Shown: positions 46,034-54,770 of the stretch, piece after piece
Layout: every line of letters begins with the position of its first letter
Position numbering within the stretch: position 1 is the first letter of the stretch
Assembly: GCA_016714085.1 (NCBI GenBank)
Contig: JADJNW010000017.1
Location: 1-64,000, forward strand
Reading direction: 5' to 3'
From: Saprospiraceae bacterium
GTDB taxonomy: Bacteria; Bacteroidota; Bacteroidia; Chitinophagales; Saprospiraceae
DNA length: 64,000 nt
Translations under genes and position numbers: made by a program
The notes under the pieces: generated by a model
What the model was told of the DNA's origin: nothing
What the model saw: the letters and a program-made list of their open reading frames with translations, nothing else
Database searches by the model: none

Positions 46034-47134
46034 TTACAGGTCGTAAGTTAATTCGACTTCATCCGTAGTAGGGTGCGATTGGCAAGTAAGCACGTAACCT
46101 TGTGCCACTTCTTCCTCATCCAAGGCATAGCAAACATCCATTTTTACGCTACCTTTGGTAACCTTCGCCATACAAGTAGAACAAGCGCCCGATGTGCAAG
46201 AATAAGGCGGATCGTACTTGTTGTCAATCAAAGTATTGAGAATAGACTTATTAGAAGGAACCGTAATGTCAATCGTTTGACCATTTAAGGTTACTGTGAC
46301 GTGAGCACCACTGACACCCTTTATACGATCGGCTTCAGCAATTGGAGCAGTCGTAAAACGCTCGGTATGAATGTGTTTTTTATCAATGCCTTTGCTACGC
46401 AAAACCTGCTCTACTGTATCGATCATCGCGCCCGGGCCGCAGATGAAGTATTCGGCTTCTTTTGTTCTAAGTGCATTCGTCTCTAAAAATTTATTTATAT
46501 GAGCTGCATCAATGCGTCCTACTTTACCTTGCCAATTTATCGCACCCTTTGAAAACAAGCCTTTCAAGCCTCCGGTTTTCTCCCGATGCGGTTGGCTAAG
46601 GATGTGTTCTACATGAAACTGTCCGGCATAGCGTTGTTCCAAACGATCCAACTGTTCTTTGAAAATGATGCAATCCTCATTTCGATTACCATATAATAAA
46701 TATGTAACACTTTGAGGTTCTTCTTCTAAGATCGTTTTAATGATGGAAAACAAAGGCGTAATGCCGCTACCTGCGCCAAAGAGATAGTAAGTTTTCTGAA
46801 CACCAGGATGCAATTCTGTGAAAAAACGACCATCGGGAGGCATCACTTCGATGCTTTGGCCTGCTTTTACATGGTCGTTGATATAATTCGACACCAAACC
46901 ACCTTTGAGGCGCTTGACCGACACGGCGAGATGATCTTCAATTGGACTGCTGCACATAGAGTAAGAGCGGCGCACCTCTTGGCCATTGATATTAAATTTT
47001 AAGGTCAAATATTGTCCCTGCTTGTAGCGATAGGTGTCTTTCAAGTTTTCCGGCACATCAAAAATCAAGGATACCGTATCATGTATCTCCGGTCGTACTT
47101 CCCGCACCTGCAGCGTATGAAAATGTTTGTCCAT
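46034..47134 (-). CDS. PaaE-like ferredoxin reductase with 2Fe-2S domain
   Basis: 366 aa. The FAD-binding RRSYSMCSSP and NAD-binding GAGSGITPLFSII segments mark the ferredoxin reductase fold. The C-terminal plant-type ferredoxin has CTSGACSTCMAK and a later LTCQSHP Cys, giving four ligands for one [2Fe-2S] cluster. PaaE passes electrons to phenylacetyl-CoA epoxidase, but no paaABCD genes are seen; instead it is divergent from alkB, 174 bases away, so a role as electron donor to the alkane hydroxylase is more plausible. Confidence 0.85.
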   Translation of the reverse strand: MDKHFHTLQVREVRPEIHDTVSLIFDVPENLKDTYRYKQGQYLTLKFNINGQEVRRSYSMCSSPIEDHLAVSVKRLKGGLVSNYINDHVKAGQSIEVMPPDGRFFTELHPGVQKTYYLFGAGSGITPLFSIIKTILEEEPQSVTYLLYGNRNEDCIIFKEQLDRLEQRYAGQFHVEHILSQPHREKTGGLKGLFSKGAINWQGKVGRIDAAHINKFLETNALRTKEAEYFICGPGAMIDTVEQVLRSKGIDKKHIHTERFTTAPIAEADRIKGVSGAHVTVTLNGQTIDITVPSNKSILNTLIDNKYDPPYSCTSGACSTCMAKVTKGSVKMDVCYALDEEEVAQGYVLTCQSHPTTDEVELTYDL

Positions 47135-47308
47135 TTGTAGCGAAAATTTGCTGAATTCCTGTTTTTGTTCTAACTTGAAACAGCTTTTTTAAAATTCAGT
47201 TGCAAAGTAAAGGAAAAGATACCAGAAGTCGGATGCCGGATGCAGGACAAGAGGTAATGAGATAGAAAAGTCTGTGATCTGATATTTGGCATATCAAAAT
47301 CTACACAA

Positions 47309-48352
47309 ATGCTTCGAGATTTAAAATATTTGATCGCTTACATTGCGCCATTGGCGGGCTACCTGGGCGTTTACTACGGCGGTGTTTGGTCGCTTGGCAG
47401 TATATATATTGGGTTTGTAATCATTCCCATTATGGAGCAAATTTTACCAAAATCTGACGAAAACATTCCTATAGATAAAGAAGATAAACGGAGCGTGGCG
47501 CGGTTTTTCGATGTACTCTTGTATCTCAATATCCCCATTTTATATGGGCTGATTGCTTTTTTCTTCTATCGTTTGTCGCAAGGTGGGCTTAGCACATTTG
47601 AGATGATTGGCATGATTTGTAATGTGGGTTTGATCGTGGGCACATCCGGCATCAATGTAGGACACGAACTTGGGCATCGCAGCAATAAAATGGAACAAAT
47701 CCTGGGTAAAATCCTCTTAATCCCTGCTTTATATATGCACTTTTTTATTGAACATAATCGCGGACACCATAAAAATGTAGGTACGCCACTTGATCCTGCT
47801 TCCGCTCGTCTTGGGGAAAACGTATATGCTTTTTGGCTGCGCTCGGTCACAGGAAGCTATTTTAATGCCTGGAAATTAGAAGCAGAGCGCTTGAAAAAAC
47901 TAGGCAAACCTGTTTTTAGTTGGTCGAATGAAATGCTGCGCTTTCAGGTCATTCAAATCGGGTATCTTGTAGCAGTAGGCTTGATATATAGCTGGTGGAT
48001 AGTAGGTTATGCAGTAGCGATTGCTGTTTTTGGTTTCCTGATGCTGGAATGCGTGAATTATATTGAACACTACGGCTTGCGCCGCGAGCTATTGCCCAAT
48101 GGACGATATGAACACGTCACGCCGCGTCATTCCTGGAATTCAGATCATGAATTGGGTAGAATTTTTCTATATGAACTCACGCGCCATAGCGATCACCATT
48201 ACAAAGCTACTCGCAAGTATCAGGTTTTAAGGCATTTAGATGAAAGCCCGCAGTTGCCTTTAGGCTACCCCGCCTCGATTATTGCCTCTCTGCTGCCACC
48301 ATTCTGGTTTGGGATAATGAATCGGCGAATTAAAGAAATGCGCAATAATTGA
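47309..48352 (+). CDS. alkB: Alkane 1-monooxygenase
   Basis: 347 aa with about six membrane helices. The four His boxes of AlkB are present: NVGHELGHRSN, EHNRGHHKNVGTPLDPASAR, NYIEHYGLRRE and LTRHSDHHYKA (usually LQRHSDHH). They bind a diiron centre that hydroxylates the terminal carbon of medium-chain alkanes. AlkB needs an electron carrier, normally rubredoxin plus reductase; the FNR/2Fe-2S protein encoded divergently is a candidate substitute. No rubredoxin gene is visible in the window. The real substrate may be an alkane or a related fatty compound. Confidence 0.93.
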   Translation: MLRDLKYLIAYIAPLAGYLGVYYGGVWSLGSIYIGFVIIPIMEQILPKSDENIPIDKEDKRSVARFFDVLLYLNIPILYGLIAFFFYRLSQGGLSTFEMIGMICNVGLIVGTSGINVGHELGHRSNKMEQILGKILLIPALYMHFFIEHNRGHHKNVGTPLDPASARLGENVYAFWLRSVTGSYFNAWKLEAERLKKLGKPVFSWSNEMLRFQVIQIGYLVAVGLIYSWWIVGYAVAIAVFGFLMLECVNYIEHYGLRRELLPNGRYEHVTPRHSWNSDHELGRIFLYELTRHSDHHYKATRKYQVLRHLDESPQLPLGYPASIIASLLPPFWFGIMNRRIKEMRNN

Positions 48353-48475
48353 TGTTAAAGTTGAATTGGTGAGCCAAGAATATTGCAAGAATAAATCTGT
48401 TTTAAATTCTGATTTTCAATCGATTATAATATTTTTAAAAGCAGACTAACAAATCTAAACTATTATTTTCAGCAT

Positions 48476-49531
48476 TTATCGCAAGAAAAATCCATTTTCA
48501 AAAAGATCGTTTTCATCAAAAGTAAATTCGCTGAAACCATGAATCCAGGCATCGCCACTTACCCTGGGAATGATGGCTGGATGTTTTCCAAATTGGGTTA
48601 TAGTTTGCACACTGACCGTCATAGTCGAGCCTGTAATGCTTTCAATTTCAATGTGTTGCCCAATCGCTAATTCCTTTCTGGCAAAATGTATTGCTGCTCT
48701 TCCCGAAACACCAGAACCAGTTGCGGAGCGATCGACCTCGCCATCCGCGAAGATGCACACATTGCGACTGTGATAATTGGGGTTCGGGCTTTCATCTATA
48801 AAAATTGTACCATACAAAAAAGATAAATCCGCCTCAAAAGGATGCTCAATTCTTCTTTGCTGCATTACAGCATGCTTGATTTCCATGCCTTTATCAATGA
48901 GTCGACGATAATTTTCAGGAATGAGTTCGATGCTAACATCTTTCGCATTTACATATACGTAAAACGCTCCACCATAAGCTAAATCATATCTTAATTTTTG
49001 TCCATTCGATAATTCAAGGATTTGATCTAAACCGACCACAAAGGAAGGCACATTATGAAAATAAACCGAACGGATTTTGTCTTTTTCGACTTCTACAAAC
49101 GCTTCCAATTGCCCACAAGGCGCATCAATCTTCATCTTGGTCAAAGGTTCTTGTTTTTCAACCCAGCCCAGCATGATTGCAAGTTTGGCAATGGCAATCG
49201 TAGCGTGACCGCACATCGTGCTATAACCTTCATTGTGTAAAAACAAAACGCCAAAATCCGAGTCCGGGCGCTCCGGTGGCAGCAAAATCAAGCCATACAT
49301 ATCAGCATGACCGCGAGGTTCCCACATGATTTTTTTGCGAAAATCATCATGTTCTGCCAGCATTTTCTGGCGATATTCCAATACAGATTTTGCCTCTATC
49401 TTGGGTGCGCCCTCTATCACAACTCGAAGTGGCTCGCCACCGGTGTGCATATCAATCGTTTTGATCTTCGGAGCAAATTCTTGCTTAATTGTATTAAAAT
49501 CAGTATTTTGTATATTTTGATAAGTGGACAT
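48476..49531 (-). CDS. Proline racemase-family trans-3-hydroxy-L-proline dehydratase
   Basis: 351 aa. The first catalytic Cys is in TMCGHATIA (as in proline racemase), but the second position is Thr in DRSATGSGVSGRAA where racemases and epimerases have Cys. This Cys/Thr pattern marks trans-L-3-hydroxyproline dehydratase, which makes Delta1-pyrroline-2-carboxylate. The DMHTGGEPLRVV start is typical of the family. It lies three bases behind an ornithine cyclodeaminase-family gene, the expected reductase for the product. Substrate assignment is by motif and context. Confidence 0.88.
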   Translation of the reverse strand: MSTYQNIQNTDFNTIKQEFAPKIKTIDMHTGGEPLRVVIEGAPKIEAKSVLEYRQKMLAEHDDFRKKIMWEPRGHADMYGLILLPPERPDSDFGVLFLHNEGYSTMCGHATIAIAKLAIMLGWVEKQEPLTKMKIDAPCGQLEAFVEVEKDKIRSVYFHNVPSFVVGLDQILELSNGQKLRYDLAYGGAFYVYVNAKDVSIELIPENYRRLIDKGMEIKHAVMQQRRIEHPFEADLSFLYGTIFIDESPNPNYHSRNVCIFADGEVDRSATGSGVSGRAAIHFARKELAIGQHIEIESITGSTMTVSVQTITQFGKHPAIIPRVSGDAWIHGFSEFTFDENDLFENGFFLR

Positions 49532-49534
49532 ATT

Positions 49535-50455
49535 TTACGATTCCGTTTTCTGAAAAATAAAAGCAGCAGCAGCTAAATCCTCCAAAGCGAATCCGACCGA
49601 TTTAAAAACTGTAATTTCCTGGTTGTTTTTTCTAATTAATTGATTTTTAATACATAATGCTTTTAAATCAGCTTGAATGTCTTGAGGAATCATTCTTCCA
49701 TTTTTTAGTGGCAAGGCCAAATCGCCAGATTCTTTCATTGCCAAAAGTGTATCCACAAAAATAGAAGCTCGCTGAATGACCGCATCGTCCGCTTCGCGCA
49801 TATCGGGTTTGTAGCTTCCGACTAAGTCAATATGCTGACCGGGGCTAAGCCAAGCACCTTCCACCAATGGCGTTTTACTCATGGTCGCGCAACTGATAAT
49901 GTCTGCCCAATGGATTGCATCTTGCAGATTTTCAGCTCTTTGTACTTGTAAATTATTCCAATCAGTTGATTGAATCAGCTGTTCCACATTTTCCTCATTT
50001 CTTCCCCAAATCAAAACTTCTTTGATAGGCCGAACAGTGGTATGTGCCTTGATGAGTTCCGGCGCTAAAGCCCCGTTGCCAATCATCAAAAGCTTCGTGG
50101 CATCTTCTTTCGCTAAAAAAGAAGCAGCCAAAGCCGAAGCAGCTGCCGTCCGTTTGATCGTCAAAGCTTTTCCATCAAAAAGTGCCAAAGGTTCTCCTGT
50201 TTTAGCAGATTGCAGTAAATAAGTAGCGTGAATAGAAGGCAGTCCCAAGTTTTTATTTTCGGGATGCACCGTAGCCAATTTGATGCCCAAATATTCTTCG
50301 TTCCAGGCAGGCATCATGAGCAAAGTGCCATTGGGCATATCATGGTGCGTTCGATCAGGTACTGTGATTTCTGATTGAAAGCAATCTTTCAAAAAAGGAA
50401 TAAATGCTTGATATTCAAGCATGGAATTGATTTGCTCGGCGGAGAACTGTTTCAT
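49535..50455 (-). CDS. Ornithine cyclodeaminase/mu-crystallin family, probable Delta1-pyrroline-2-carboxylate reductase
   Basis: 306 aa from ATG 50455; the frame open from 50563 is rejected because its first residues are the translated tRNA-Asp. The family has a Rossmann NAD(P) fold; here a GNGALAPELIKAH loop is the dinucleotide-binding segment and SCATMSKTPLVEGAWL the conserved substrate region. The partner gene three bases downstream is the 3-hydroxyproline dehydratase, so reduction of pyrroline-2-carboxylate to L-proline is the likely job. Only 30 bases separate the start from the tRNA terminator. Confidence 0.87.
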   Translation of the reverse strand: MKQFSAEQINSMLEYQAFIPFLKDCFQSEITVPDRTHHDMPNGTLLMMPAWNEEYLGIKLATVHPENKNLGLPSIHATYLLQSAKTGEPLALFDGKALTIKRTAAASALAASFLAKEDATKLLMIGNGALAPELIKAHTTVRPIKEVLIWGRNEENVEQLIQSTDWNNLQVQRAENLQDAIHWADIISCATMSKTPLVEGAWLSPGQHIDLVGSYKPDMREADDAVIQRASIFVDTLLAMKESGDLALPLKNGRMIPQDIQADLKALCIKNQLIRKNNQEITVFKSVGFALEDLAAAAFIFQKTES

Positions 50456-50484
50456 GGGGAGAAGATAGGAGATTCTTGGAAATG

Positions 50485-50516
50485 AAAAAAGCCCGAAAGA
50501 ACTTTCGAGCTTTTTT
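50485..50516 (-). terminator. Terminator of tRNA-Asp, bidirectional shape
   Basis: On the minus strand a stem GCTCGAAAG/CTTTCGGGC, flanked by A6 and T6, follows the tRNA by one base and ends in a T-run. One G-T pair interrupts the stem. Since the hairpin has A-run and T-run on both sides it can work in both directions. Confidence 0.85.
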
Positions 50517-50517
50517 G

Positions 50518-50591
50518 CGGTCCGGACGGGACTCGAACCCGCGACCCCGTGCGTGACAGGCACGTATTCTAACCAACTGAACTACCGAACC
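50518..50591 (-). tRNA. tRNA-Asp (GTC)
   Basis: 74-nt cloverleaf: acceptor stem GGTTCGG/CCGGACC with discriminator G, D-loop AGTTGGTTA, anticodon stem CGTGC/GCACG with loop CTGTCAC (anticodon GTC), T-loop TTCGAGT. CCA is not encoded. It has its own promoter, a leader hairpin and a terminator. Confidence 0.95.
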
Positions 50592-50598
50592 TTAAATT

Positions 50599-50614
50599 GC
50601 GCTTCTAAAAGCGC
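50599..50614 (-). promoter_or_regulatory. Leader hairpin in the pre-tRNA-Asp 5' extension
   Basis: GCGCTT and AAGCGC (6-bp stem, 4-base loop) lie between the promoter and the mature tRNA 5' end at 50591. It could be part of the precursor removed by RNase P, or mark the transcript start. Confidence 0.45.
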
Positions 50615-50619
50615 GAGTG

Positions 50620-50650
50620 CAAATGTATGACAGTTTTGTTAATAGCGCAA
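50620..50650 (-). promoter_or_regulatory. Promoter of tRNA-Asp
   Basis: On the minus strand, TTG (50650-50648), 20 bases, then TACATTTG (50627-50620), a clean match to the Bacteroidota -33/-7 elements, about 30 bases upstream of the tRNA. Confidence 0.7.
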
Positions 50651-50779
50651 CCCCTATTGGAAAAAATATCAAAAAAAGTTATCTCGCTCGCCGTTTACTA
50701 CCCCCTTATTACTAACTTTGTTTTCTGATTGAAAAATAACCCCACGATCCCGTAGAAATCATCAAAAAAATCGGGCATT

Positions 50780-51769
50780 ATGGTTTTTTTAGACTTTGAG
50801 CAACCCTTGGAAAGTTTGTACGAACAACTTGAAAAGATACAGCAAGTCGGCGAAGAAGGCGAGGTGGATGTATCGATTATGTTGAAAGAGCTAGAAACTA
50901 AAATCAAAAATAAGCGAAAGGAATTATACCAAAATCTCACCGGTTGGCAGAAGGTACAAATTTCTCGGCATCCCGAACGCCCCTACACATTATACTATAT
51001 CAATCAAATGAGCAGGAAATTCATCGAATTGCATGGCGACCGTTATGTGAAAGATGATAAAGCAATAGTAGGTGGTTTGGCAAATATTGATGGACAAACA
51101 ATGATGGTCATTGGGCATCAAAAAGGGGTGAATACCAAAATGCGGCAGTTTAGGAATTTTGGTATGGCAAATCCCGAAGGTTACCGCAAAGCCTTGCGCC
51201 TGATGAAAATGGCGGAACGCTTCAATTTTCCGGTTGTTACGTTGATTGATACTCCAGGCGCTTATCCAGGATTAGAAGCAGAAGAGCGCGGTCAAGCTGA
51301 AGCCATTGCTCGTAATCTCTTTGAAATGGCGCAACTGCGCGTGCCTATTGTTTGTGTAGTGATTGGGGAGGGCGCTTCAGGTGGAGCTTTAGGCATCGGC
51401 GTGGGGGATCGGGTGTACATGCTTGAATATACCTGGTATTCTGTGATTTCTCCGGAGTCTTGTTCTTCCATTCTTTGGCATAGTTGGGATTATAAAGAAC
51501 AAGCAGCAGAAGCCTTGAAACTTACAGCAGAAGATATGCACCAGTTTGGCTTAATCGATGGCATTATAAAAGAGCCGATAGGTGGTGCGCATAGCAATCC
51601 AGAGGAAATGGTGAAAACGCTCAAGCGTCAGATTAAAAAGGCTATCGCAGAAATACAAGACATGACCCCGGACGAGCGAATAGAAGCCCGTATCAATAAA
51701 TACGCCAGTATGGGAGAGTATGATGTAGCAAAAGAAGAAGTACCGGAGAAAGAAAAGGAAGCAAAATAA
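50780..51769 (+). CDS. accA: Acetyl-CoA carboxylase carboxyltransferase subunit alpha
   Basis: 329 aa, normal length. GEGASGGALGIGVGD and the LIDTPGAYPG segment are typical crotonase-fold features of AccA, as are the helical N-terminus (FLDFEQPLESLYEQLEKIQ) and ISPESCSSILWHSW. With AccD it transfers the carboxyl group from biotin carrier protein to acetyl-CoA, committing carbon to fatty acids. The -7 element TAACTTTG (50713-50720) upstream of the ATG supports a promoter, although no -33 TTG is obvious. accD is not in the window. Confidence 0.94.
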   Translation: MVFLDFEQPLESLYEQLEKIQQVGEEGEVDVSIMLKELETKIKNKRKELYQNLTGWQKVQISRHPERPYTLYYINQMSRKFIELHGDRYVKDDKAIVGGLANIDGQTMMVIGHQKGVNTKMRQFRNFGMANPEGYRKALRLMKMAERFNFPVVTLIDTPGAYPGLEAEERGQAEAIARNLFEMAQLRVPIVCVVIGEGASGGALGIGVGDRVYMLEYTWYSVISPESCSSILWHSWDYKEQAAEALKLTAEDMHQFGLIDGIIKEPIGGAHSNPEEMVKTLKRQIKKAIAEIQDMTPDERIEARINKYASMGEYDVAKEEVPEKEKEAK

Positions 51770-51830
51770 ATTTAAGGCACAAGCGTATATAAAAACAGGC
51801 TTTTGTGAATTACATCCATCAAATACAATC

Positions 51831-51853
51831 GATGCACTTCAAATAGGTGCATC
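51831..51853. promoter_or_regulatory. Inverted repeat upstream of DUF6913/dapA
   Basis: GATGCAC (51831-51837) and GTGCATC (51847-51853) form a perfect 7-bp inverted repeat around nine bases. It lies 18-40 bases before the DUF6913 ATG, 62 bases after accA. No T-run follows, so an operator or RNA hairpin is more likely than a terminator. Confidence 0.4.
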
Positions 51854-51870
51854 ATTTATCACATACCAAA

Positions 51871-52414
51871 ATGCTTCAAAATATCCGCACCTATTTTTTT
51901 AATCAATCGCTTCAAAATTTGCGCAAGGAACCGCGCAGTAAACAGCAGCCTTTAAGTTTTGATAAAGCGCAAGACATAGGCATTCTGTTCGATGCAACGG
52001 ATTTGACCACTCGACAAATTGTGCTGGAGTATGCCGACCATCTGCGCGACAGCGGTAAACGGGTCAAGAGACTCGGTTTTTTTGATAGCAAGCTCGAAGA
52101 TCCCAATTTTACTTTTAAATATTTCAATCGAAAAAATCTTGATTGGGCAATGCGGCCTGTTGGTGAACGGATAAAAGAATTTACCCAACTTTCTTTTGAT
52201 TGGCTATTCATCTTAACCACTGAAACGAAATCTTATTTTGAGTATATTGCGGCTGCTTCCAATGCAAGCCTGCGCGTTGAGCCCTGTCACAGAAAATACA
52301 TTTTGCTACGACATCATGATTGACAGCGGTAGCGCTGATTTGAAGCAATTTATCGAACAAATGGAATTAGTATTAGCAAAGACCAATACCCGACATGAAA
52401 CAGCAGAAATTTAG
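51871..52414 (+). CDS. DUF6913 family protein, frameshifted near the end
   Basis: Start at ATG 51871 (a GTG at 51847 lies inside the inverted repeat). IGILFDATD, KRLGFFDSKLEDPNFTFKYFNRKNLDW and the C-terminal region match DUF6913 of Bacteroidota. The written frame ends at 52323 with HRKYILLRHHD. One extra base near 52279-52281 explains this: the other frame gives VTENTFCYDIMIDSGSADLKQFIEQMELVLAK and a stop at 52414, overlapping dapA by 20 bases. Function of the family is unknown. Confidence 0.75.
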
Positions 52415-53294
52415 AGGCACTGGCGTCGCTTTAGTCACGCCTTTTCAAAATAAATCCATTGACTATCCTGCGCTTGAACGCATTATTGAATATGTCATTG
52501 AAGGCGGAGTCGATTACATCGTCTCGCTCGGTACAACCGGCGAAGCTATTACACTCACTTCGCAGGAATGCCGGGAGGTGCTGGATTTTACGATTAAAAC
52601 AGTCGCTCGACGCGTGCCGATTGTAGCCGGCTTTTTTGGCAGCAATTTTACCGACGCCTTGACTACAAAGATTCAAAATTACAACTTCGATGGCATCGAT
52701 GCCATTATGTCGAGCAGCCCAGCTTATAGCAAACCTTCACAAGAAGGTATTTATCAGCATTATATGGCGATTGAAAAGGTTTCACCGCTGCCGATCATCA
52801 TCTATAATGTACCGGGGCGCACCAATTCTAATGTGCTTCCAGATACCGTGCTGCGCCTTGCTCATGCCAGCGAAAAATTTCTAGCTGTAAAGGAAGCCTC
52901 TGGAGACGTGACACAAGCCATGAAAATCCTCAAGAATCGCCCGGAACACCTGCTCGTGCTATCCGGTGATGATCCTTTGACTTTGCCTATTATTGCCAGC
53001 GGTGGCGATGGTGTTATTTCCGTTATTGCTAATGCCCTGCCGACACAGTTTTCCGATATGGTTCGTGCTGCATTGAATGATGATTACGACACTGCTCGCA
53101 GATTGAATCTAGATTTGCTCGATGTACATCCTTGGCTATACGCAGAAGGCAATCCCGCTGGAATTAAAGCTGCAATGTCTATCCTGGGCTTGTGCAATAA
53201 CGAATTGCGCATACCGCTAACGCCAGTGTCGGATAAGATTTATCAAGGATTGAAGCAAGAATTGAGCAAAGTAAGCGGATTCGTAAAAGCCTGA
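52395..53294 (+). CDS. dapA: 4-hydroxy-tetrahydrodipicolinate synthase
   Basis: 299 aa, standard length. The TIM barrel is marked by GVALVTPF, LGTTGEAITL, YNVPGRT and the Schiff-base Lys in FLAVKEASGD. It condenses pyruvate with aspartate semialdehyde, the first step of the diaminopimelate/lysine branch that feeds peptidoglycan. It overlaps the end of the DUF6913 gene by 20 bases (using the corrected frame), so the two are translationally coupled. Confidence 0.95.
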   Translation: MKQQKFRGTGVALVTPFQNKSIDYPALERIIEYVIEGGVDYIVSLGTTGEAITLTSQECREVLDFTIKTVARRVPIVAGFFGSNFTDALTTKIQNYNFDGIDAIMSSSPAYSKPSQEGIYQHYMAIEKVSPLPIIIYNVPGRTNSNVLPDTVLRLAHASEKFLAVKEASGDVTQAMKILKNRPEHLLVLSGDDPLTLPIIASGGDGVISVIANALPTQFSDMVRAALNDDYDTARRLNLDLLDVHPWLYAEGNPAGIKAAMSILGLCNNELRIPLTPVSDKIYQGLKQELSKVSGFVKA

Positions 53295-53316
53295 CGCCAT
53301 ATAAAATTTTGCTGAA

Positions 53317-54380
53317 TTGTATAAGTTACTGCTCAAGCCAATTTTCTTTTTGTTCTCGCCAGAGCGTGCGCACCACTTGGCGTTACAACTTTTCAAAATA
53401 GCCTTGATAATCCCTATTTTAGGATATTTTTTAAGGCGTTTTTATACCGTCGAGCATAAAAAGCTGGAGCGACAAGTTTTAGGTTTAAATTTCAAAAATC
53501 CAATCGGATTAGCGGCTGGATTCGACAAAGATGGAAAGCATTATCAAACCATAGCGGCGCTTGGTTTTGGCTTTATTGAAGTTGGCACCGTGACGCCCCG
53601 CCCTCAGGCAGGCAATCCTAAACCGAGACTTTTTCGCTTAAAAAAAGACGAAGCGCTTATCAATCGGATGGGGTTCAATAATGCCGGGGTAGATGCTTTG
53701 GTAAAAAATTTGCAAAAAAAGCGCCCGAAAGGACTTATTATTGGAGGTAATATCGGCAAAAACAAGGATACACCCAATGAAAGTGCAGTGGATGACTATC
53801 TCTATTGCTTTGAAAAACTCTTTCCTTATGTGGACTACTTTGTTGTTAATGTGAGTTCACCGAATACGCCCGGATTGCGTGATCTACAGGAAAAAGAACC
53901 TTTGAAAAAAATTTTAAATACGTTACAGCGAGTAAATCAACAAAAAGCAAATCCTAAACCGATTCTCTTAAAAATAGCGCCAGACTTAAGCGATGCTCAA
54001 TTAGATGATATTATCGAAATCGTACAAACTACTGGTATCGAAGGTGTTATTGCTACTAATACGACCATAAATCGAGCGGGATTAATTGAAAATATTAATA
54101 AAATTGGTGCGGGTGGGCTAAGTGGTAAGCCTTTGCGCGAGCGCGCTACGGAAGTGATTCGTTACTTGCACAAAAATCTGGTGGAACGCTTACCATTATT
54201 GGAGTTGGCGGCATCGCCAGCCCTGCCGATGCGATAAAAAAACTCGATGCCGGCGCCTCACTGGTGCAAATTTATACCGGCTTGATATATGAAGGCCCAG
54301 ATTTGATAAAACAAATCAATAAATTTTTGATTCGTCATTCTTCCAACATTCCAGCACTCCAACATTCCATTCCAAAGTAA
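53317..54380 (+). CDS. pyrD: Dihydroorotate dehydrogenase (quinone type), frameshifted
   Basis: Type 2 DHODH. The N-terminal membrane-facing helix region, GLAAGFDKDGKHYQTIAALGFGFIEVGTVTP, NVSSPNTPGLRDLQ and ATNTT are all present. The frame ends at 54237 with an odd tail; one G appears missing at the G2 run near 54180-54181, after which the next frame continues GGTLTIIGVGGIASPADAI and TGLIYEGP to a TAA at 54380. The enzyme oxidises dihydroorotate in pyrimidine synthesis and passes electrons to quinone. The start is TTG at 53317. The last residues, a repeat of TCCAACATTCCA, look like an added tail. Confidence 0.88.
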
Positions 54381-54490
54381 TATCAAGGGCGTTTTCTTTG
54401 ATATTAAAAAAAATCGCTATGGTATTGTTTTTGCTTCATATTTACTAAAGTACACGATACCCAAACATTATTTGCCCTAAAAGGATTACG

Positions 54491-54607
54491 ATGCACGAAA
54501 AGAAAACTACTTGCTTCCAGGATCTACGATTCTGGCTGATAATCATTGCTTTATTGATACTCTTATGGTTGTCAAATTTGGAAGGTTTGTCTTATGGAGG
54601 AGCATAA
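54491..54607 (+). CDS. 38-aa single-pass membrane peptide
   Basis: MHEKKTTCFQ is followed by a hydrophobic helix WLIIIALLILLWL and a short polar end. The small frame was found by eye in the gap between pyrD and the next minus-strand gene. There is no clear Shine-Dalgarno site, and it may be chance. Its tidy charge pattern (basic before, polar after the helix) is the only support. Confidence 0.35.
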   Translation: MHEKKTTCFQDLRFWLIIIALLILLWLSNLEGLSYGGA

Positions 54608-54645
54608 GAAATACTTGGCGTACTACTAGCAGAAATAGATTTATG

Positions 54646-54680
54646 AAAAAGAACGGTATTGAAAAGCTTCAATACCGTTC
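54646..54680 (-). terminator. Terminator of the beta-barrel gene pair
   Basis: A 13-bp perfect stem (GAACGGTATTGAA with its complement, loop of four) is followed on the minus strand by a T5 run. It lies about 90 bases past the stop at 54771 and would end transcription coming from 56144. Confidence 0.8.
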
Positions 54681-54770
54681 AATAAAAAATAGTTGCACCC
54701 CTTAATTTTTTTACTTTTTCTCAATCTAAAAAAATTGGGATGAACAATATTCTTTTCTACAAAACTATAA

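Noticed and set aside
50456..50563. N-terminal 36 codons of the longest frame for the ornithine cyclodeaminase-family gene
   Set aside because: These codons lie in the tRNA-Asp and its terminator; the residues are a translated tRNA. The ATG at 50455 is the true start.
54511..54705. 64-codon ORF in the pyrD downstream gap
   Set aside because: It runs through the terminator hairpin and has no recognisable features.
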